Shown here piece after piece: positions 36,190 through 46,276 of a stretch of DNA of 64,000 nt (positions within the stretch are counted from its first letter, which is position 1; every line of letters starts with the position of its first letter). The DNA comes from Bacteroides sp. GTDB lineage: Bacteria; Bacteroidota; Bacteroidia; Bacteroidales; Bacteroidaceae. The DNA lies in the NCBI GenBank assembly GCA_021202275.1, contig JAJQDI010000009.1, positions 472,004 through 536,003 of the forward strand, given 5' to 3'. The translations under genes and the position numbers were made by a program. The notes under the pieces were generated by a model. It saw nothing but the letters and a program-made list of their open reading frames with translations. It did not search any database and had not been told where the DNA came from.

Positions 36190-37377
36190 ATGAGTTTACC
36201 AAATGTGAATATTACATTGGGCAATGGCAACATGGGTGCCATCAGCCTTTCGGATGACGGAATTGCCGCGTTGATCGTGACCGGTAAGGAAGTAACGGAC
36301 AAGCTGAAGCTGAAAAAAGTCTATGTATTGGCTTCGGCTCAGGATCTCAAACAACTGGGTGTAGATGAAACCAACAACCCGTTGGTCTGCAAAGAGGTGA
36401 ATGGCTTCTACACTGCCGCCAGTGAAGGTGCGGAATTGCATCTGATGGTTGTGAGCGAAGCAACTACGCTGACTCACATGTGTACGGAAGACGAAGACGG
36501 AGATTCTCCGATGAAGATGCTGATCAACTCGGCAGCCGGACGTATCCGCCTGGTGGGTATCAATCGCAATCCTTCTCAGGACTATGTACCGACCGTATCG
36601 GACAATCTGGATGCTGACGTGATCAGTGCTATGGCAGCTGCTCACAGCGTAGCGGAAAGCTATCTGGCTGAGATCGCTCCTTTCCGTGTACTGGTTCCGG
36701 CACTGGGTTGGAACGGGGAAACAGAAGGTCTTTATCAGCCGCGTGAAGGAAGCTACAACCGTGTGGCTATGGTACTGGCTTCGGACGGTGTGTTCGGCGA
36801 CAGCAACTACTACAGCGCGGCTATCGGTCAGGTACTGGGCCGTGCGGCCAGGATCTCGGTGCAGCAAAATCTGGGACGTGTACGTGACGGAGCCATTGCT
36901 GTGGCAGGATTCCTGACAGACGGCAGTACTCCCGAAGAGCATTACAACGTATGGAACCTGCTGGACGATGCTGGCTATATCTTCTATCGGACGTTCGTGG
37001 GCAAGAATGGCTATTATCTCAACGGAGATCATATGGCGGCTCCTGTATCGGACGACTACGGTTACCTCTCATTGGGTCGTACCGTGGACAAAGCGGTAGT
37101 GATCGCTTATCAAACCTATATCGACGACATCCTGGACAATATTGTTGTGGATGAAAACGGCAGCCTGCCGGTAGCGATCTGCAAGAATTTCGAAGCATCT
37201 ATTATCCGCGCGGTCAATACCAGCATGTCCGATGAGATCAGCTCCTTCTCCGCTTATATCGATCCGAACCAGAATATCCTGGCCAACGGCAAGATGGAGA
37301 TCTCCTGCCAGATCGTACCGATGGGTACACTGAGACAAATCAATATCAATTTATCACTAAACAATCCAACTGAATAA
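36190..37377 (+). CDS. contractile tail sheath protein
   Basis: 395 residues. The N-terminal start MSLPNVNITLGNGNMGAIS and central phrases FRVLVPALGWNGE and GYIFYRTFVGKNGYYLNGDH are typical of Bacteroidales contractile sheath proteins, with a C-terminal part (MEISCQIVPMGTLRQININ) resembling the sheath end that contacts the tube. The sheath assembles around the inner tube and contracts to push it through an envelope. Being followed by tube, chaperone and baseplate genes, and with no capsid or terminase nearby, it indicates a headless contractile particle. Confidence 0.8.
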   Translation: MSLPNVNITLGNGNMGAISLSDDGIAALIVTGKEVTDKLKLKKVYVLASAQDLKQLGVDETNNPLVCKEVNGFYTAASEGAELHLMVVSEATTLTHMCTEDEDGDSPMKMLINSAAGRIRLVGINRNPSQDYVPTVSDNLDADVISAMAAAHSVAESYLAEIAPFRVLVPALGWNGETEGLYQPREGSYNRVAMVLASDGVFGDSNYYSAAIGQVLGRAARISVQQNLGRVRDGAIAVAGFLTDGSTPEEHYNVWNLLDDAGYIFYRTFVGKNGYYLNGDHMAAPVSDDYGYLSLGRTVDKAVVIAYQTYIDDILDNIVVDENGSLPVAICKNFEASIIRAVNTSMSDEISSFSAYIDPNQNILANGKMEISCQIVPMGTLRQININLSLNNPTE

Positions 37378-37380
37378 GCA

Positions 37381-37809
37381 ATGGCAACAACATTCAACAG
37401 TAACGAATATGCATGGGTAGACGTAAGAGTAGCTCTGCTGGGCCGTGAGGTCACAGGCCTCCGGGGCATCGAATACAAAGTAAAGCATCAGAAAGAGGCT
37501 TTGTACGCTACCGGAAAGAAAGCCCGCAGCATCCAGAAAGGTAAAAAAGAGTATGAAGGAACCATCACGCTGTTGCAGAGCGAACTGATCGCTCTGGACC
37601 GCGCCGCTCAGGAAAAGAACTACGAAGACATCACGGATATCGACTTCGATGTGGTAGTGACTTATATCTCTGAAGACAATGTGGTGACCACAGACAAGAT
37701 CGTGAATGCGTCTATCACGGAGATACCCCGCGGTATCAAAGAGGGCGACCTGCAACAGGAGATCGCATTGACGTTCATCGCTCTGGATGTGGAATCTAAT
37801 GTAGCGTAA
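37381..37809 (+). CDS. contractile tail tube protein
   Basis: 142 residues, 3 bp after the sheath gene. Beta-rich, with GREVTGLRGIEYKVKHQ and YEGTITLLQSELIAL, and the end LQQEIALTFIALDV. This fits the inner tube that lies in the sheath and forms the hollow needle. A strong hairpin lies between this gene and the chaperone. Confidence 0.75.
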   Translation: MATTFNSNEYAWVDVRVALLGREVTGLRGIEYKVKHQKEALYATGKKARSIQKGKKEYEGTITLLQSELIALDRAAQEKNYEDITDIDFDVVVTYISEDNVVTTDKIVNASITEIPRGIKEGDLQQEIALTFIALDVESNVA

Positions 37810-37857
37810 CAGACAGTAGTAAATCATGTATTCTTTATAGAGTGAACCCCACTCTAT

Positions 37858-37893
37858 GCCGGTCCGGCTCTCCGCCGGAGGGTACGGACCGGC
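37858..37893 (+). other. hairpin between tube and chaperone genes
   Basis: GCCGGTCCG (37858-37866) pairs with CGGACCGGC (37885-37893), with a smaller inner stem CTCTCCGCCGGAG. There is no T run, so it is probably an attenuator or RNA-stability element that helps make the tube and sheath more abundant than the chaperone and tape measure. Confidence 0.55.
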
Positions 37894-37938
37894 TACTCTG
37901 ACAACAAGTTTATACAAATCCCTTTTAAATAAAAGAAA

Positions 37939-38244
37939 ATGGCTAAAAAAGAAGACAAAACCATGGAACAGAAGATCAGTGAATGGAAGGAGAAATACGG
38001 TGAAGTATTTCAGGTAGAAGTAGACGGTCATGTGGCCTATCTGAGAAAGCCTACGCGTAAGGCTCTCGGCGCCGCTGCCGTAGTGGGTAAATCCGACCCG
38101 ATGAAATACAACGAGATTCTCCTTACCAATTGCTGGTTGGAGGGCGATGAGGAGATCAAGACAGACGATAGTCTGTTCCTGGGAGTTTCCGCACAGCTGG
38201 CCGAACTGATCGAGATCAAGGAGGCTACCTTAAAAAAGCTATAA
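37939..38244 (+). CDS. tail assembly chaperone (contractile tail), G-type
   Basis: 101 residues. The end of the gene is TTA AAA AAG CTA TAA: a slippery A AAA AAG heptamer (38232-38238) directly before the stop, in phase for -1 shifting. The -1 frame continues with GCT ATA AGC through MADTLIRAVLHMNPDDL to a stop at 38414. Position between tube and tape measure is that of G/GT-type tail chaperones. Confidence 0.75.
   Translation: MAKKEDKTMEQKISEWKEKYGEVFQVEVDGHVAYLRKPTRKALGAAAVVGKSDPMKYNEILLTNCWLEGDEEIKTDDSLFLGVSAQLAELIEIKEATLKKL
38232..38238 (+). promoter_or_regulatory. predicted -1 ribosomal frameshift site (A AAA AAG)
   Basis: This is the classic heptamer, in correct phase and two codons before the stop. 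The -1 product would be 37939-38414, about 158 residues. Confidence 0.7.
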
Positions 38245-38282
38245 GCAGTAGTCAGGTGGTGGAGAAGAAAGGATGGCTTTTC

Positions 38283-38414
38283 ATGGCAGATACACTGATC
38301 CGCGCCGTACTACATATGAACCCCGACGATTTATCGGACGAGGAATGGGCACACCAGGTGCAGATGGCCGAATGGGCCATGAGCCTGATGCACGCAGGAG
38401 GGTTCCCGAAATAG
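38283..38414 (+). CDS. T-type extension of the contractile tail chaperone
   Basis: 43 residues from ATG 38283: MADTLIRAVLHMNPDDL, then DEEWAHQVQMAEWAMSL, ending GGFPK at 38414. The frame upstream of this ATG is open back to the slippery site, so it is most likely made as the C-terminal part of a frameshifted G-T fusion and not on its own. Confidence 0.65.
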   Translation: MADTLIRAVLHMNPDDLSDEEWAHQVQMAEWAMSLMHAGGFPK

Positions 38415-38555
38415 TCCTCTGCCGACCCTTTGCCGGGACAGAAAGAGAGCCTGTCCGGCAGGAAAGTGAACTCTATCCTTCCTGCCGGGAATGGTCTCTA
38501 CTCTTCCACCTTAGAAAATTGAAGATAAAAATAATTAGAAACAGATATACCCGAT

Positions 38556-41500
38556 ATGAGTACCCAGATCTCTGTAGCTGACACAGCACTGACGTATACA
38601 CTTACTCTTTCCGTGCAGGACGTGCTCTCACCGGCATTGAAGACAGCCACTCAGGTGAGCAACCAGACACTGACGGTCTTCGACAAGCTGGAGAAAAAAA
38701 GCACAGCCCTACAGAAAAGTCTGCGCGTTGCTGCCCATTCGGCCAACTTCCTCAAGGATAAACTGGATGTTCTGAACACCCGAAAAGACGCTATGCCTAA
38801 AGCGGATATAGAAAACCTTACCGCATACAACCAGGAGTTAAGCCAGGCAGAAAATACAGTACGGGCATTAACAGATCTGATCAACCCTTTCCCCACTGCG
38901 GATAGTGACAAGATCGGACTCTACCGGCAAATGCTGGAGAGTATCCGGGAGGTGTTGACAAACATAGGATCTGTAAACGGAGATTCGTTTCAGGGGCCCA
39001 ATATCCTGCAGGTGCAGCAGACGGTAGTCTTTATAAATGATCTGGAGCAGCAACTCCATCAATTGGATAGCTATTCCTCCATTGATCTGGAAATCGGGAA
39101 CGCTATCCACAATGTACGTGAACTTACGGAAAGCATCAACGAACTGAGTGCAGTACTGGAAGAGGCCGATCTGGAAGGGAAATTCTCTGCCCTCAACGAT
39201 GTGCAACTGGATCTTCCGGACAAAACGGAAGTTTTCACCCAGCTTGCGGCAGATCTGGAAGAACTACAGGAGGCATTGGAAGGAGCTACTGCAAAGTTTG
39301 AAGAGACAGAAACCGCGCTCTACGATACAGAGAGTGCCCTGCAAAAAGTGACAGAAAAATGGAACCTACTCAAAAAGGCAGGTAACGAGGTAGCTACTGT
39401 ATTCTCTCCCCTGACCGATACTTTTGCCTCACTGGCGAATGTGATCGACTCTTCTCTGTGCGATGCTATGGATTCGGCAGTGATGCTGTTCGACGATTGG
39501 TTCAGTCTGTTGGATAATGGTATTCCACTGATCCATGAGTTCAATCAGGCTATGGAAGAGCTGGATTTGGCCGGAAAACTGGTTCCCCTGAACGATATGC
39601 AGATGGAAGCTCCGGAAAGATCGGAAATATTTGCCCAACTTACCAGTGACCTGGAAAATGTGCAGACGGCACTGGAAGAGGTGATTACCACTTCCGGAGA
39701 GACAGACCTGGCCATTGCCAGAACGGAAAGTACCCTGGAGAAAGCTATGGAGATGTGGGATAACTTTACCCAGACAGGAGCCGATGTTACCTCAGGACTC
39801 TCTCCCCTGCCGGAAATGCTTACCCACCTAACCGAAATTGTAGATGACCCGCTGAGCAGTGCCCTGGAATCGGCACAGACCCTTCTGGGCGACTGGCTGG
39901 GATTGCTCGACGAAGGCAATCCGCTGGTAGAGGGACTCACCTCTGCATTGAATATCGTGACGGAAGCCATGAATGCTTATCAACTCTGTATGGATATGGT
40001 GAACCTGGCAAGTCAGGCAAAAGTAATTTGGGATGGTATCATGGAAGGATCGACACTCGCCATGACGGCCGCACAATGGGCATTGAACGCGGCCATGACA
40101 GCTAGTCCGCTCACCTGGATCGCTTTAGCTATCGGTGCCGTAGTGGCAGCTGTAGTCATTTGCTGGAACAAATTCGAGGGATTCCGCCATGTGATGCTCT
40201 CTATATGGGATGCTATCAAATCCGTGGGGAAGGCATTGCTCGACTTCCTGCTTGCTCCTCTTCAATCAGTATTCTCATTGGTGAAGAAGGTAACAGGAGC
40301 CATAAGCAGTCTCTTTAAAAAGGACAAAGACTCTCAGTCTACAGGCAAGATGATGCCTGAAAAGGAATACAAAGACCTGCCCGATGAGGAAGATCTGATG
40401 CCCGACCTTCCGGAAGGAGACTATACCCAAAGCTGGGAGATGATGAACGAGATGGGTGCTCCGCAAATGGTAGTACAGCAGAATGTACATGCTAATTTTG
40501 CCCCGGCAGCTACCAAGACACCGGGCATTCCGGTAAAGACGGAAGAACTATTAGATCTGAACCCGGAAGATGACAGTTCGGAGAAGACACGGGAGTACTT
40601 AGCCATTACCAGCAGACTGGCTTCGATGAAGGTCTCACTGGCAGGCAAGCCAACAGAGCCTTCCGGACAAACCGCTATCGGGGATACAGTGCCCGAGACG
40701 TTACAGAATATTCTTCCGGAAGAGATCACACCCGACATACAGGAATGGGCTCCGGAAAATGATTCCCATCAGCAGACAGAGACAGAAAAACAGAAAATGC
40801 TGGCTGATCCGTTGGTCGAATGGATAGGAAAAGCAGCGGACCGGACCACAACCACGATGGATAGGATACAGGAGAAAACGACTCCTATCATCGACAAAGT
40901 ACAGGAAGGTATTGGCAAAGCCAAAGATTATGCCAACCATCCGTTGGGCGTGCTGGACAGTGTGAGGGAAAATCTTCCCGATTGGGTCAACGAAGGTATG
41001 GACTGGCTGGGTATCCCCAATGGAGAGGAAGAAGCACCGCAAGGCATCCTTACTCCTGTCCTGAATACAGTGGAACAGTGGGCCGATTCGGGCAAATCTT
41101 TCTTAGAAAAAACAGAAGAGAAATACGCTCCTGCTATAGAGAGGATCGCCGACACATACAACCAGGTCAAAGACATAGCAGATTATCCGGATCGTGCGAT
41201 AAACAACCTGGCAGAGAAATATATACCCGAATCCGTACGTCCTTTTTTAGAGACCCTGGGACTTACTACGGCAGAAGGCGAAGAGAACGCACAAGGTCCC
41301 CTGAGTTTTCTGAACAGGATATTCAAAAAAGGAGCGGAAGTTACCAGTTCCGTAATTGGCAAAACAGAACAGAAAGTAAAACCCATATGGGAAAGCGGCA
41401 AAGAGAAATACGACCAGGCCAAAGAGATCCTCGAAAATCCATTCGATATTCTGGAAAAAGGCAGGATCCTGGCACAGGATACAGCCAGTGAAGTTCTGGA

Positions 41501-41770
41501 TGGGCTGGGACTCCCTAACGGAGAAGATACCCGGGAAGGTTGGCTCACTCCTTTGTTCAACATCATCGGACAGGCTGGGGAATGGATATCCGACCTGTTG
41601 GAAAACGGAGAAGAGAGAATGACTTCCATTTTAGATATCATAGGCGGACCTTACGATCAGGTGCGTGATGTGATGGAAGATCCTTTCGGCAATCTGCGTG
41701 AACTGACCGCGCAAGCTCCTGACTGGATAGATCAGATACTGGACGCGGTGGGTATTCCGGAAGGCAACCG
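38556..41770 (+). CDS. tape measure protein 2, main part (frameshifted)
   Basis: Long helical protein: N-terminal part MSTQISVADTALTYTLTLSV, coiled-coil repeats, two hydrophobic segments (about 510-540; AMTASPLTWIALAIGAVVAA), then repeated modules of the type ADYPDRAINNLAEKYIP, YANHPLGVLDSVRENLPDW and NPFDILEKGRILAQD. The last 115 or so codons of the frame up to 42122 (after EGNRPRRDPG) are out of frame. At a C run (41771-41775), one base less restores the frame GNRPGEIPDPGLPEEITG and joins the frame ending at 42225. The complete protein would be about 1,220 residues. It sets the length of the contractile tail. Confidence 0.8.
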
Positions 41771-42225
41771 CCCCCGGAGAGATCCCGGATCCAGGACTGC
41801 CCGAAGAGATCACCGGTACCCCCAAAAGTGTGGAAATGGAAGCCATACAGGCAGAGACGCAACAGCAGGAAGAAGCTTCTTCACACAGCCGGAGTTTCGC
41901 AAGAGAATCCTGGTCTCCCCTACGCACGCTGGCAGCAGCAGCCACTCTCCCCTTTATACTCTCACAACCTGTAGCAGCTATGGAAGAGCTGTCTACGGCA
42001 GACGAAGAGATGTATGCCATGGAGCAGACAGAGGGAATCTCCAGCGACCCGGCAGAGGCATGGGATCAGGCAGACACAGGAGCAGGAAACGGACGCTCGG
42101 TCTATATAGACCGTGTATGTGACCAGATCGTGATCAACGTAGCCAATACAGACGGCGCAGGCGCGGAGACCATCCGGTACGAAATAATGAAAGTATTAAA
42201 TGAGATATGTGAATATGAAGGATAA
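41771..42225 (+). CDS. tape measure protein 2, C-terminal part
   Basis: The frame is open upstream of the GTG at 41830, with natural-looking sequence GEIPDPGLPEEITGTPKSVE continuing from the C5 run. It then has a hydrophobic stretch, LAAAATLPFILSQPVAAM, and ends VNVAN-like to TAA at 42225, overlapping the start of the next gene by 11 bp. I regard it as the C-terminus of the tape measure, broken by a 1-nt insertion in CCCCC. Confidence 0.7.
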
Positions 42226-42772
42226 TTTCAATATAGGTGAATTACTCACCTCAGCCATAGCATACAAAGGATTGCCTTTCCCGGGCGGATGGCTTTCCAA
42301 AGACAGTTATACCCGCCGGGAACAGTCGCAACTGGGTGCAACCCTGCGCAAGAAAGATGCCAGTGGCAGATGGTATTTTATGCCGGTCCAGCTCATTCAC
42401 CAGGGCAAACACTATGAGATACCCAATGCCATGATCTCTTTCACAGGAAAAAAAACCATTGTGGAAACACCTATGGTCGGACGCAAGGGAACCGTCAAAG
42501 AACTTATCAACCTGCAGGACTACGAGATCTCCCTGCAAGCGGTATACGAAGGAGAGGACTTCCCGGACGAGGAACTGGCCGAACTGAATACCTTGTACAA
42601 CCTCAACGAATCGGTAGAGATCGACTGCGCCCTCACCTCCATCTTCCTCGATCAGGACGACCGGGTAGTGATCAAAAGCATCGATGTTTCCGACGTAAAA
42701 GGAACAGAGAACATGCAATTGGTGAAGATGAACCTGGTGACCGACTGCTACTTCGAATTAGTCATAGAATAA
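42215..42772 (+). CDS. baseplate/hub-associated protein (DUF6046-like)
   Basis: 185 residues from ATG 42215. Phrase GRKGTVKELINLQDYEISLQ and the end VKMNLVTDCYFELVIE. The family, as far as I recall, occurs in Bacteroidales contractile phages between tape measure and hub. Start chosen at ATG AAG because the longer frame starts inside the tape-measure stop region. Confidence 0.6.
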   Translation: MKDNFNIGELLTSAIAYKGLPFPGGWLSKDSYTRREQSQLGATLRKKDASGRWYFMPVQLIHQGKHYEIPNAMISFTGKKTIVETPMVGRKGTVKELINLQDYEISLQAVYEGEDFPDEELAELNTLYNLNESVEIDCALTSIFLDQDDRVVIKSIDVSDVKGTENMQLVKMNLVTDCYFELVIE

Positions 42773-42792
42773 ACAGAAAGAGAGCATAAGAT

Positions 42793-43758
42793 ATGTATGC
42801 GTTGTGTTGCAAAATAACGATAGGAAAGATCACATTCACCTCGGTGAATGAGGTGCGGATCAAATCGAGTATCTACAATCCCGGAGCTACGGCACTGATC
42901 AAGGTACCTATCACCGCCGTATTGAAACAGGCCGGTGAAGCCAACACATCTGTAGAGACTGCCAGCGAGTTGCACGTGGGTGATCCGGTAGAGATACAGT
43001 TGGGGTACGACAACCAGCTGGAGATTGAATTCAGGGGATATGTCAAACGTTTCAACTACAAAAAACCGCTGGAGATCGAATGTGAAGATGAGTTCTACCT
43101 CACCCGCTCCATCGATTGCGTCTTCTCCGAAGAGGAGACACAGCTGGAAGCGTGCGTGCGGCAGATGCTGCCTGATATACAACTGGGCCATTGTACCCAG
43201 TTGAAGCTGAAAAACTTTATCCTGCAACACGAAACCGGAGCGGCTTTCCTGAACAAGCTGAAAAAAGAGTACGGACTCACGATCTTTTTTGATGTGAACC
43301 GCAAACTCTACATCGGAAAGGCATACGAGATCCGGGGAAAAGAGATCGTCAAATACCGGCTCGACTACAACGTGATCAAGAGTGACGACCTTACATACAA
43401 ACGGGCGGAAGATACCAAGCTCTATGTGGAAGCCATTTGCTACTACAAGAACGGGGAAATGCAAAAAGGCTTCATCGGTCAGGAGGGCGGAGAGAAAAAG
43501 ACGCTCTACTACTACGATGTGGAAGATGCTGAGGAACTGAAAGCCCTGGCGCAGGAAGAACATGCGCGCCATGTATACGACGGCTACGCGGGCAAGCTAC
43601 AAGCCTTCCTGTTCCCTTACGCACTGCCCGGCATGATAGCTGATGTAGACGATCCGGTCTATCCCGAACGGGCAGGACAGTATTATATAGAAAGTACGGA
43701 AGTTACCTTCGGCACCCGGGGTGCCCGGCGTAACGTAGAAATAGGAATGAAGGTATGA
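42793..43758 (+). CDS. baseplate hub protein (gp27/gpD-like)
   Basis: 321 residues. Phrases KITFTSVNEVRIKSSI, GDPVEIQLGYDNQLEIEFRG and ECEDEFYLTRS match hub proteins that form a ring at the tail end and hold the spike. Overlaps the spike gene start by 4 bp (ATGA). Confidence 0.7.
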   Translation: MYALCCKITIGKITFTSVNEVRIKSSIYNPGATALIKVPITAVLKQAGEANTSVETASELHVGDPVEIQLGYDNQLEIEFRGYVKRFNYKKPLEIECEDEFYLTRSIDCVFSEEETQLEACVRQMLPDIQLGHCTQLKLKNFILQHETGAAFLNKLKKEYGLTIFFDVNRKLYIGKAYEIRGKEIVKYRLDYNVIKSDDLTYKRAEDTKLYVEAICYYKNGEMQKGFIGQEGGEKKTLYYYDVEDAEELKALAQEEHARHVYDGYAGKLQAFLFPYALPGMIADVDDPVYPERAGQYYIESTEVTFGTRGARRNVEIGMKV

Positions 43759-44594
43759 GCAGAGACATAGAAGAGATCAGAAGAAAACTGTTTGCTGGTA
43801 CCCATAGCGGACAGGAGATGGTGTTCCTGGCCGTGGTGACCGGGGTGAACGAGAGCGACTTTACCTGCCAGGTAAGGCGGGACGATCTGGTAAACTACTT
43901 CCACGTGAGATTACGCGGGGTAATCGATCCGGCTTTGGATGGTATGGCCTTCATCCCCCGGGTCGGAAGCAAGGTATTGGTCTGCCGGATAGGAAACAGC
44001 AACGAACTGTTTGTGTGCCAGTTTACCGAAATAGACAAGATCATACTGACCAACGGTGATACCGCTTTCACCCTCGATCCGGAGAAGATCGAACTGCAAC
44101 GCGGCGATACCCGGATGCGGATGGACGAAGAGCATACGGAATTCGGCAAAGGAGAAGAGATGCTTTTCACTACCGACGGCAGCAACACCACGCTGCGCCA
44201 GGGAGATACTACCCTATTGCTGGATAGCGATACGATCTCCTTAGACAACGCAGGGAAGAGTACCATCGATATCACCGGAGAGGAGATTGAGATCCGCAGC
44301 GGAGACTCGGTAGTGAAATTGGACAGCAGTGGCATCCACATCGAAAAAGGGTTATCCAGTGTAGAGGTCACTGCAAGCAATGCTGTAATGAAAAGTGCCG
44401 GAGGCACCATACAGGCAGGCACCGCGGGCATTGTCCTGAAAGGGACTACCAGCCTGAAAGATGTGTTGGAAAGCCTGTTGCAGCAACTCACGCTGCTGTC
44501 TGTGAGCACTGCCATGGGTCCTAGTGGTCCGCCACTGAACGCGGCTGCATTTACTGCGATCGGTACTCAATTAAAAGCATGTCTGGAGGGATAA
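43755..44594 (+). CDS. baseplate spike protein (gpV/gp5-like)
   Basis: 279 residues. N-terminal OB-fold-like region with VFLAVVTGVNESDFTCQVRRDD and PRVGSKVLVCRIGNSNELFV, followed by a long beta-helix of short repeats (KIELQRGDTRMRMDEEHTEF, GEEIEIRSGDSVVKLDSSG). A C-terminal glycine-rich tail ends at the tip. This is the puncturing spike of contractile tails; no lysozyme domain is visible. Confidence 0.75.
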   Translation: MSRDIEEIRRKLFAGTHSGQEMVFLAVVTGVNESDFTCQVRRDDLVNYFHVRLRGVIDPALDGMAFIPRVGSKVLVCRIGNSNELFVCQFTEIDKIILTNGDTAFTLDPEKIELQRGDTRMRMDEEHTEFGKGEEMLFTTDGSNTTLRQGDTTLLLDSDTISLDNAGKSTIDITGEEIEIRSGDSVVKLDSSGIHIEKGLSSVEVTASNAVMKSAGGTIQAGTAGIVLKGTTSLKDVLESLLQQLTLLSVSTAMGPSGPPLNAAAFTAIGTQLKACLEG

Positions 44595-44597
44595 ACG

Positions 44598-44825
44598 ATG
44601 TTAAACAAAGATCACATACAGGAAAGACTGAAACAGACCTTCCTCTCGCAACTGGGAGAAGAGGTCAGTGAAGCGTAGGTATCGGCATTGGACGATGTAT
44701 CGGAAAAAATGGCGGATGTCATCATCGAAGCGATCCGCAGCATAGAGATCAGTTACCAGGGAGGTTTAGTCTTCCCCGAAACAGGAGAAGAGATTACAGG
44801 AACATTTAAATACGAAATCAAATGA
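44598..44825 (+). CDS. small baseplate-region protein with internal TAG
   Basis: Frame from ATG 44598: MLNKDHIQERLKQTFLSQL, then EEVSEA, a TAG at 44676-44678, then VSALDDVSEKMADVIIEA and onward, ending at the TGA at 44823-44825. The part after TAG reads as protein, and the stop overlaps the next start (ATGA at 44822). Together about 75 codons. Whether the TAG is read through, a mutation or a base error is open. No family is known. Confidence 0.5.
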
Positions 44826-45103
44826 TCAAGGACATCAAACATACGGAAGAGGGAGACATCGACCTCTCGACCGGAGACATCGAAAGTGTAGAGAGCACCC
44901 GCCAGCACCAGAAAGATATCCTGCTGGCAGACAAAGGTTATTACAAAGAGTGGCCGGGCATGGGTGTGGGAGCCCATAACTTTCTCAACGATACAAGCCC
45001 TGCCAACTTGCTGCGCAGCATCCGGCAGGAATTCATCAAGGACGGCATGAAAGTGAAAAAAGTGAGTATAAACAGTACGGAGGCATATTATGAAGAAAAT
45101 TAA
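44822..45103 (+). CDS. gp25/gpW-like baseplate wedge protein
   Basis: 93 residues with EGDIDLSTGDIESVESTRQ, QKDILLADKGYYKEWP and LLRSIRQEFIKDGM, which is the pattern of the small gp25-like wedge protein linking baseplate to sheath. Overlaps the following gene by 14 bp. Confidence 0.7.
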   Translation: MIKDIKHTEEGDIDLSTGDIESVESTRQHQKDILLADKGYYKEWPGMGVGAHNFLNDTSPANLLRSIRQEFIKDGMKVKKVSINSTEAYYEEN

Positions 45104-45416
45104 CGTATTACCCAATCAGACCCTGTACGACATCGTTATCAGGGAATATGGCAATTGCGAAGCGATCTCAGAAGTATTGAGCTTCAATACGGATCTGGAG
45201 AATGATCCGCAGGCGCTGGAAGAAGCGGGATTCGACAACTCCGACCCGGGCTTCTTTCTGGACCTGCCTGTGCGGGAAGGCAGTACAGTATGGGTAGATG
45301 AGATCAGCCGCTTACGCCGGAAAAACATCATCCGGGAGATCGATAAGGAGATCACGACCTACGATTTCGATCCCGAAGAGCGGGATATGCTGCACGTGAC
45401 CGACGAAGAGGGATAA
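45090..45416 (+). CDS. LysM-like tail protein (gpX-type)
   Basis: 108 residues. The N-terminal half, VLPNQTLYDIVIREYGN, and the later phrase FFLDLPVREGSTVWVDEI fit a LysM-like fold found in tail X proteins that contact the baseplate. C-terminal half charged. In operon with neighbours. Confidence 0.6.
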   Translation: MKKINVLPNQTLYDIVIREYGNCEAISEVLSFNTDLENDPQALEEAGFDNSDPGFFLDLPVREGSTVWVDEISRLRRKNIIREIDKEITTYDFDPEERDMLHVTDEEG

Positions 45417-45442
45417 ATTAGGAGAAAATAGGAGGAATAATT

Positions 45443-46276
45443 ATGGCAAGAACAATAAATGAAATTCAAAACGAGATCATCGAACAGCTCCAGGAGCGCA
45501 CCGGTGTTACGTATTCACCATCCAAAGTGGCCGAATGGCGTATCTGGACCTATATAGTGGCCGCGGCCATCCATGCGTTCGAGATCATGGTCGATCTCTT
45601 CCGCGCAGAGATAGACACCATCACCGATAAGGTGACGACCGGCACAGCCCGGTGGTATGCCGAGATGTGCTACCGCTTTCAGTCACAGGGCACACTGATC
45701 TTCGATGAGAGCACAGCTACCCTCTACTACGATGAGGTGATCCCCGAAGCGCAGATCATCAAGGTGGTAGCGATCAAAGAAAATGGCTACAAGCTGGTGA
45801 TCAAAGCGGCCAAAAGAGATGGAGATGGCCATATCGTACCCCTGAGCATGGAAGAGAAAGAGAAGTTTATCATCTACATCAACAGCATCAAATTTGTAGG
45901 AGTAGATACCAATATCATCTCCGAGACCGAAGATAAGGTATGGTACGATATGGATGTGTATTATGATCCTTCCATACCGCCTTCGGCCGTGCAACGGAAT
46001 GTACTGATCGCACTGGACAATTTCAAAACCTCCCTCGGGTTCGATTCCATGATCTACAAACAACGCATGGCAGATGCGGTGATGCAGGTACCGGGAGTGG
46101 TAACCTGCAACATCCTCTCGCTCGAGCGGGAGTGGGGCGATAAAAACGCAGGAGAAGGATCGGGATACGAGCATACCGTGATTGATGTCTACGACGAACT
46201 CCACTCGGGCTATTTCGAATACGATGAGGAGCAGTGTCACATCACGATGATCTCCATTAAAGACGTTGAGTTATGA
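45443..46276 (+). CDS. baseplate J-like protein
   Basis: 277 residues. N-terminal phrase RTINEIQNEIIEQLQERTGV and the central segments WYDMDVYYDPSIPPSAVQRN and MADAVMQVPGVVTCNILSL are typical of baseplate J (gpJ/gp6-like) proteins. Structural wedge of contractile tails. Shares its stop/start with the next gene (ATGA overlap). Confidence 0.75.
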   Translation: MARTINEIQNEIIEQLQERTGVTYSPSKVAEWRIWTYIVAAAIHAFEIMVDLFRAEIDTITDKVTTGTARWYAEMCYRFQSQGTLIFDESTATLYYDEVIPEAQIIKVVAIKENGYKLVIKAAKRDGDGHIVPLSMEEKEKFIIYINSIKFVGVDTNIISETEDKVWYDMDVYYDPSIPPSAVQRNVLIALDNFKTSLGFDSMIYKQRMADAVMQVPGVVTCNILSLEREWGDKNAGEGSGYEHTVIDVYDELHSGYFEYDEEQCHITMISIKDVEL

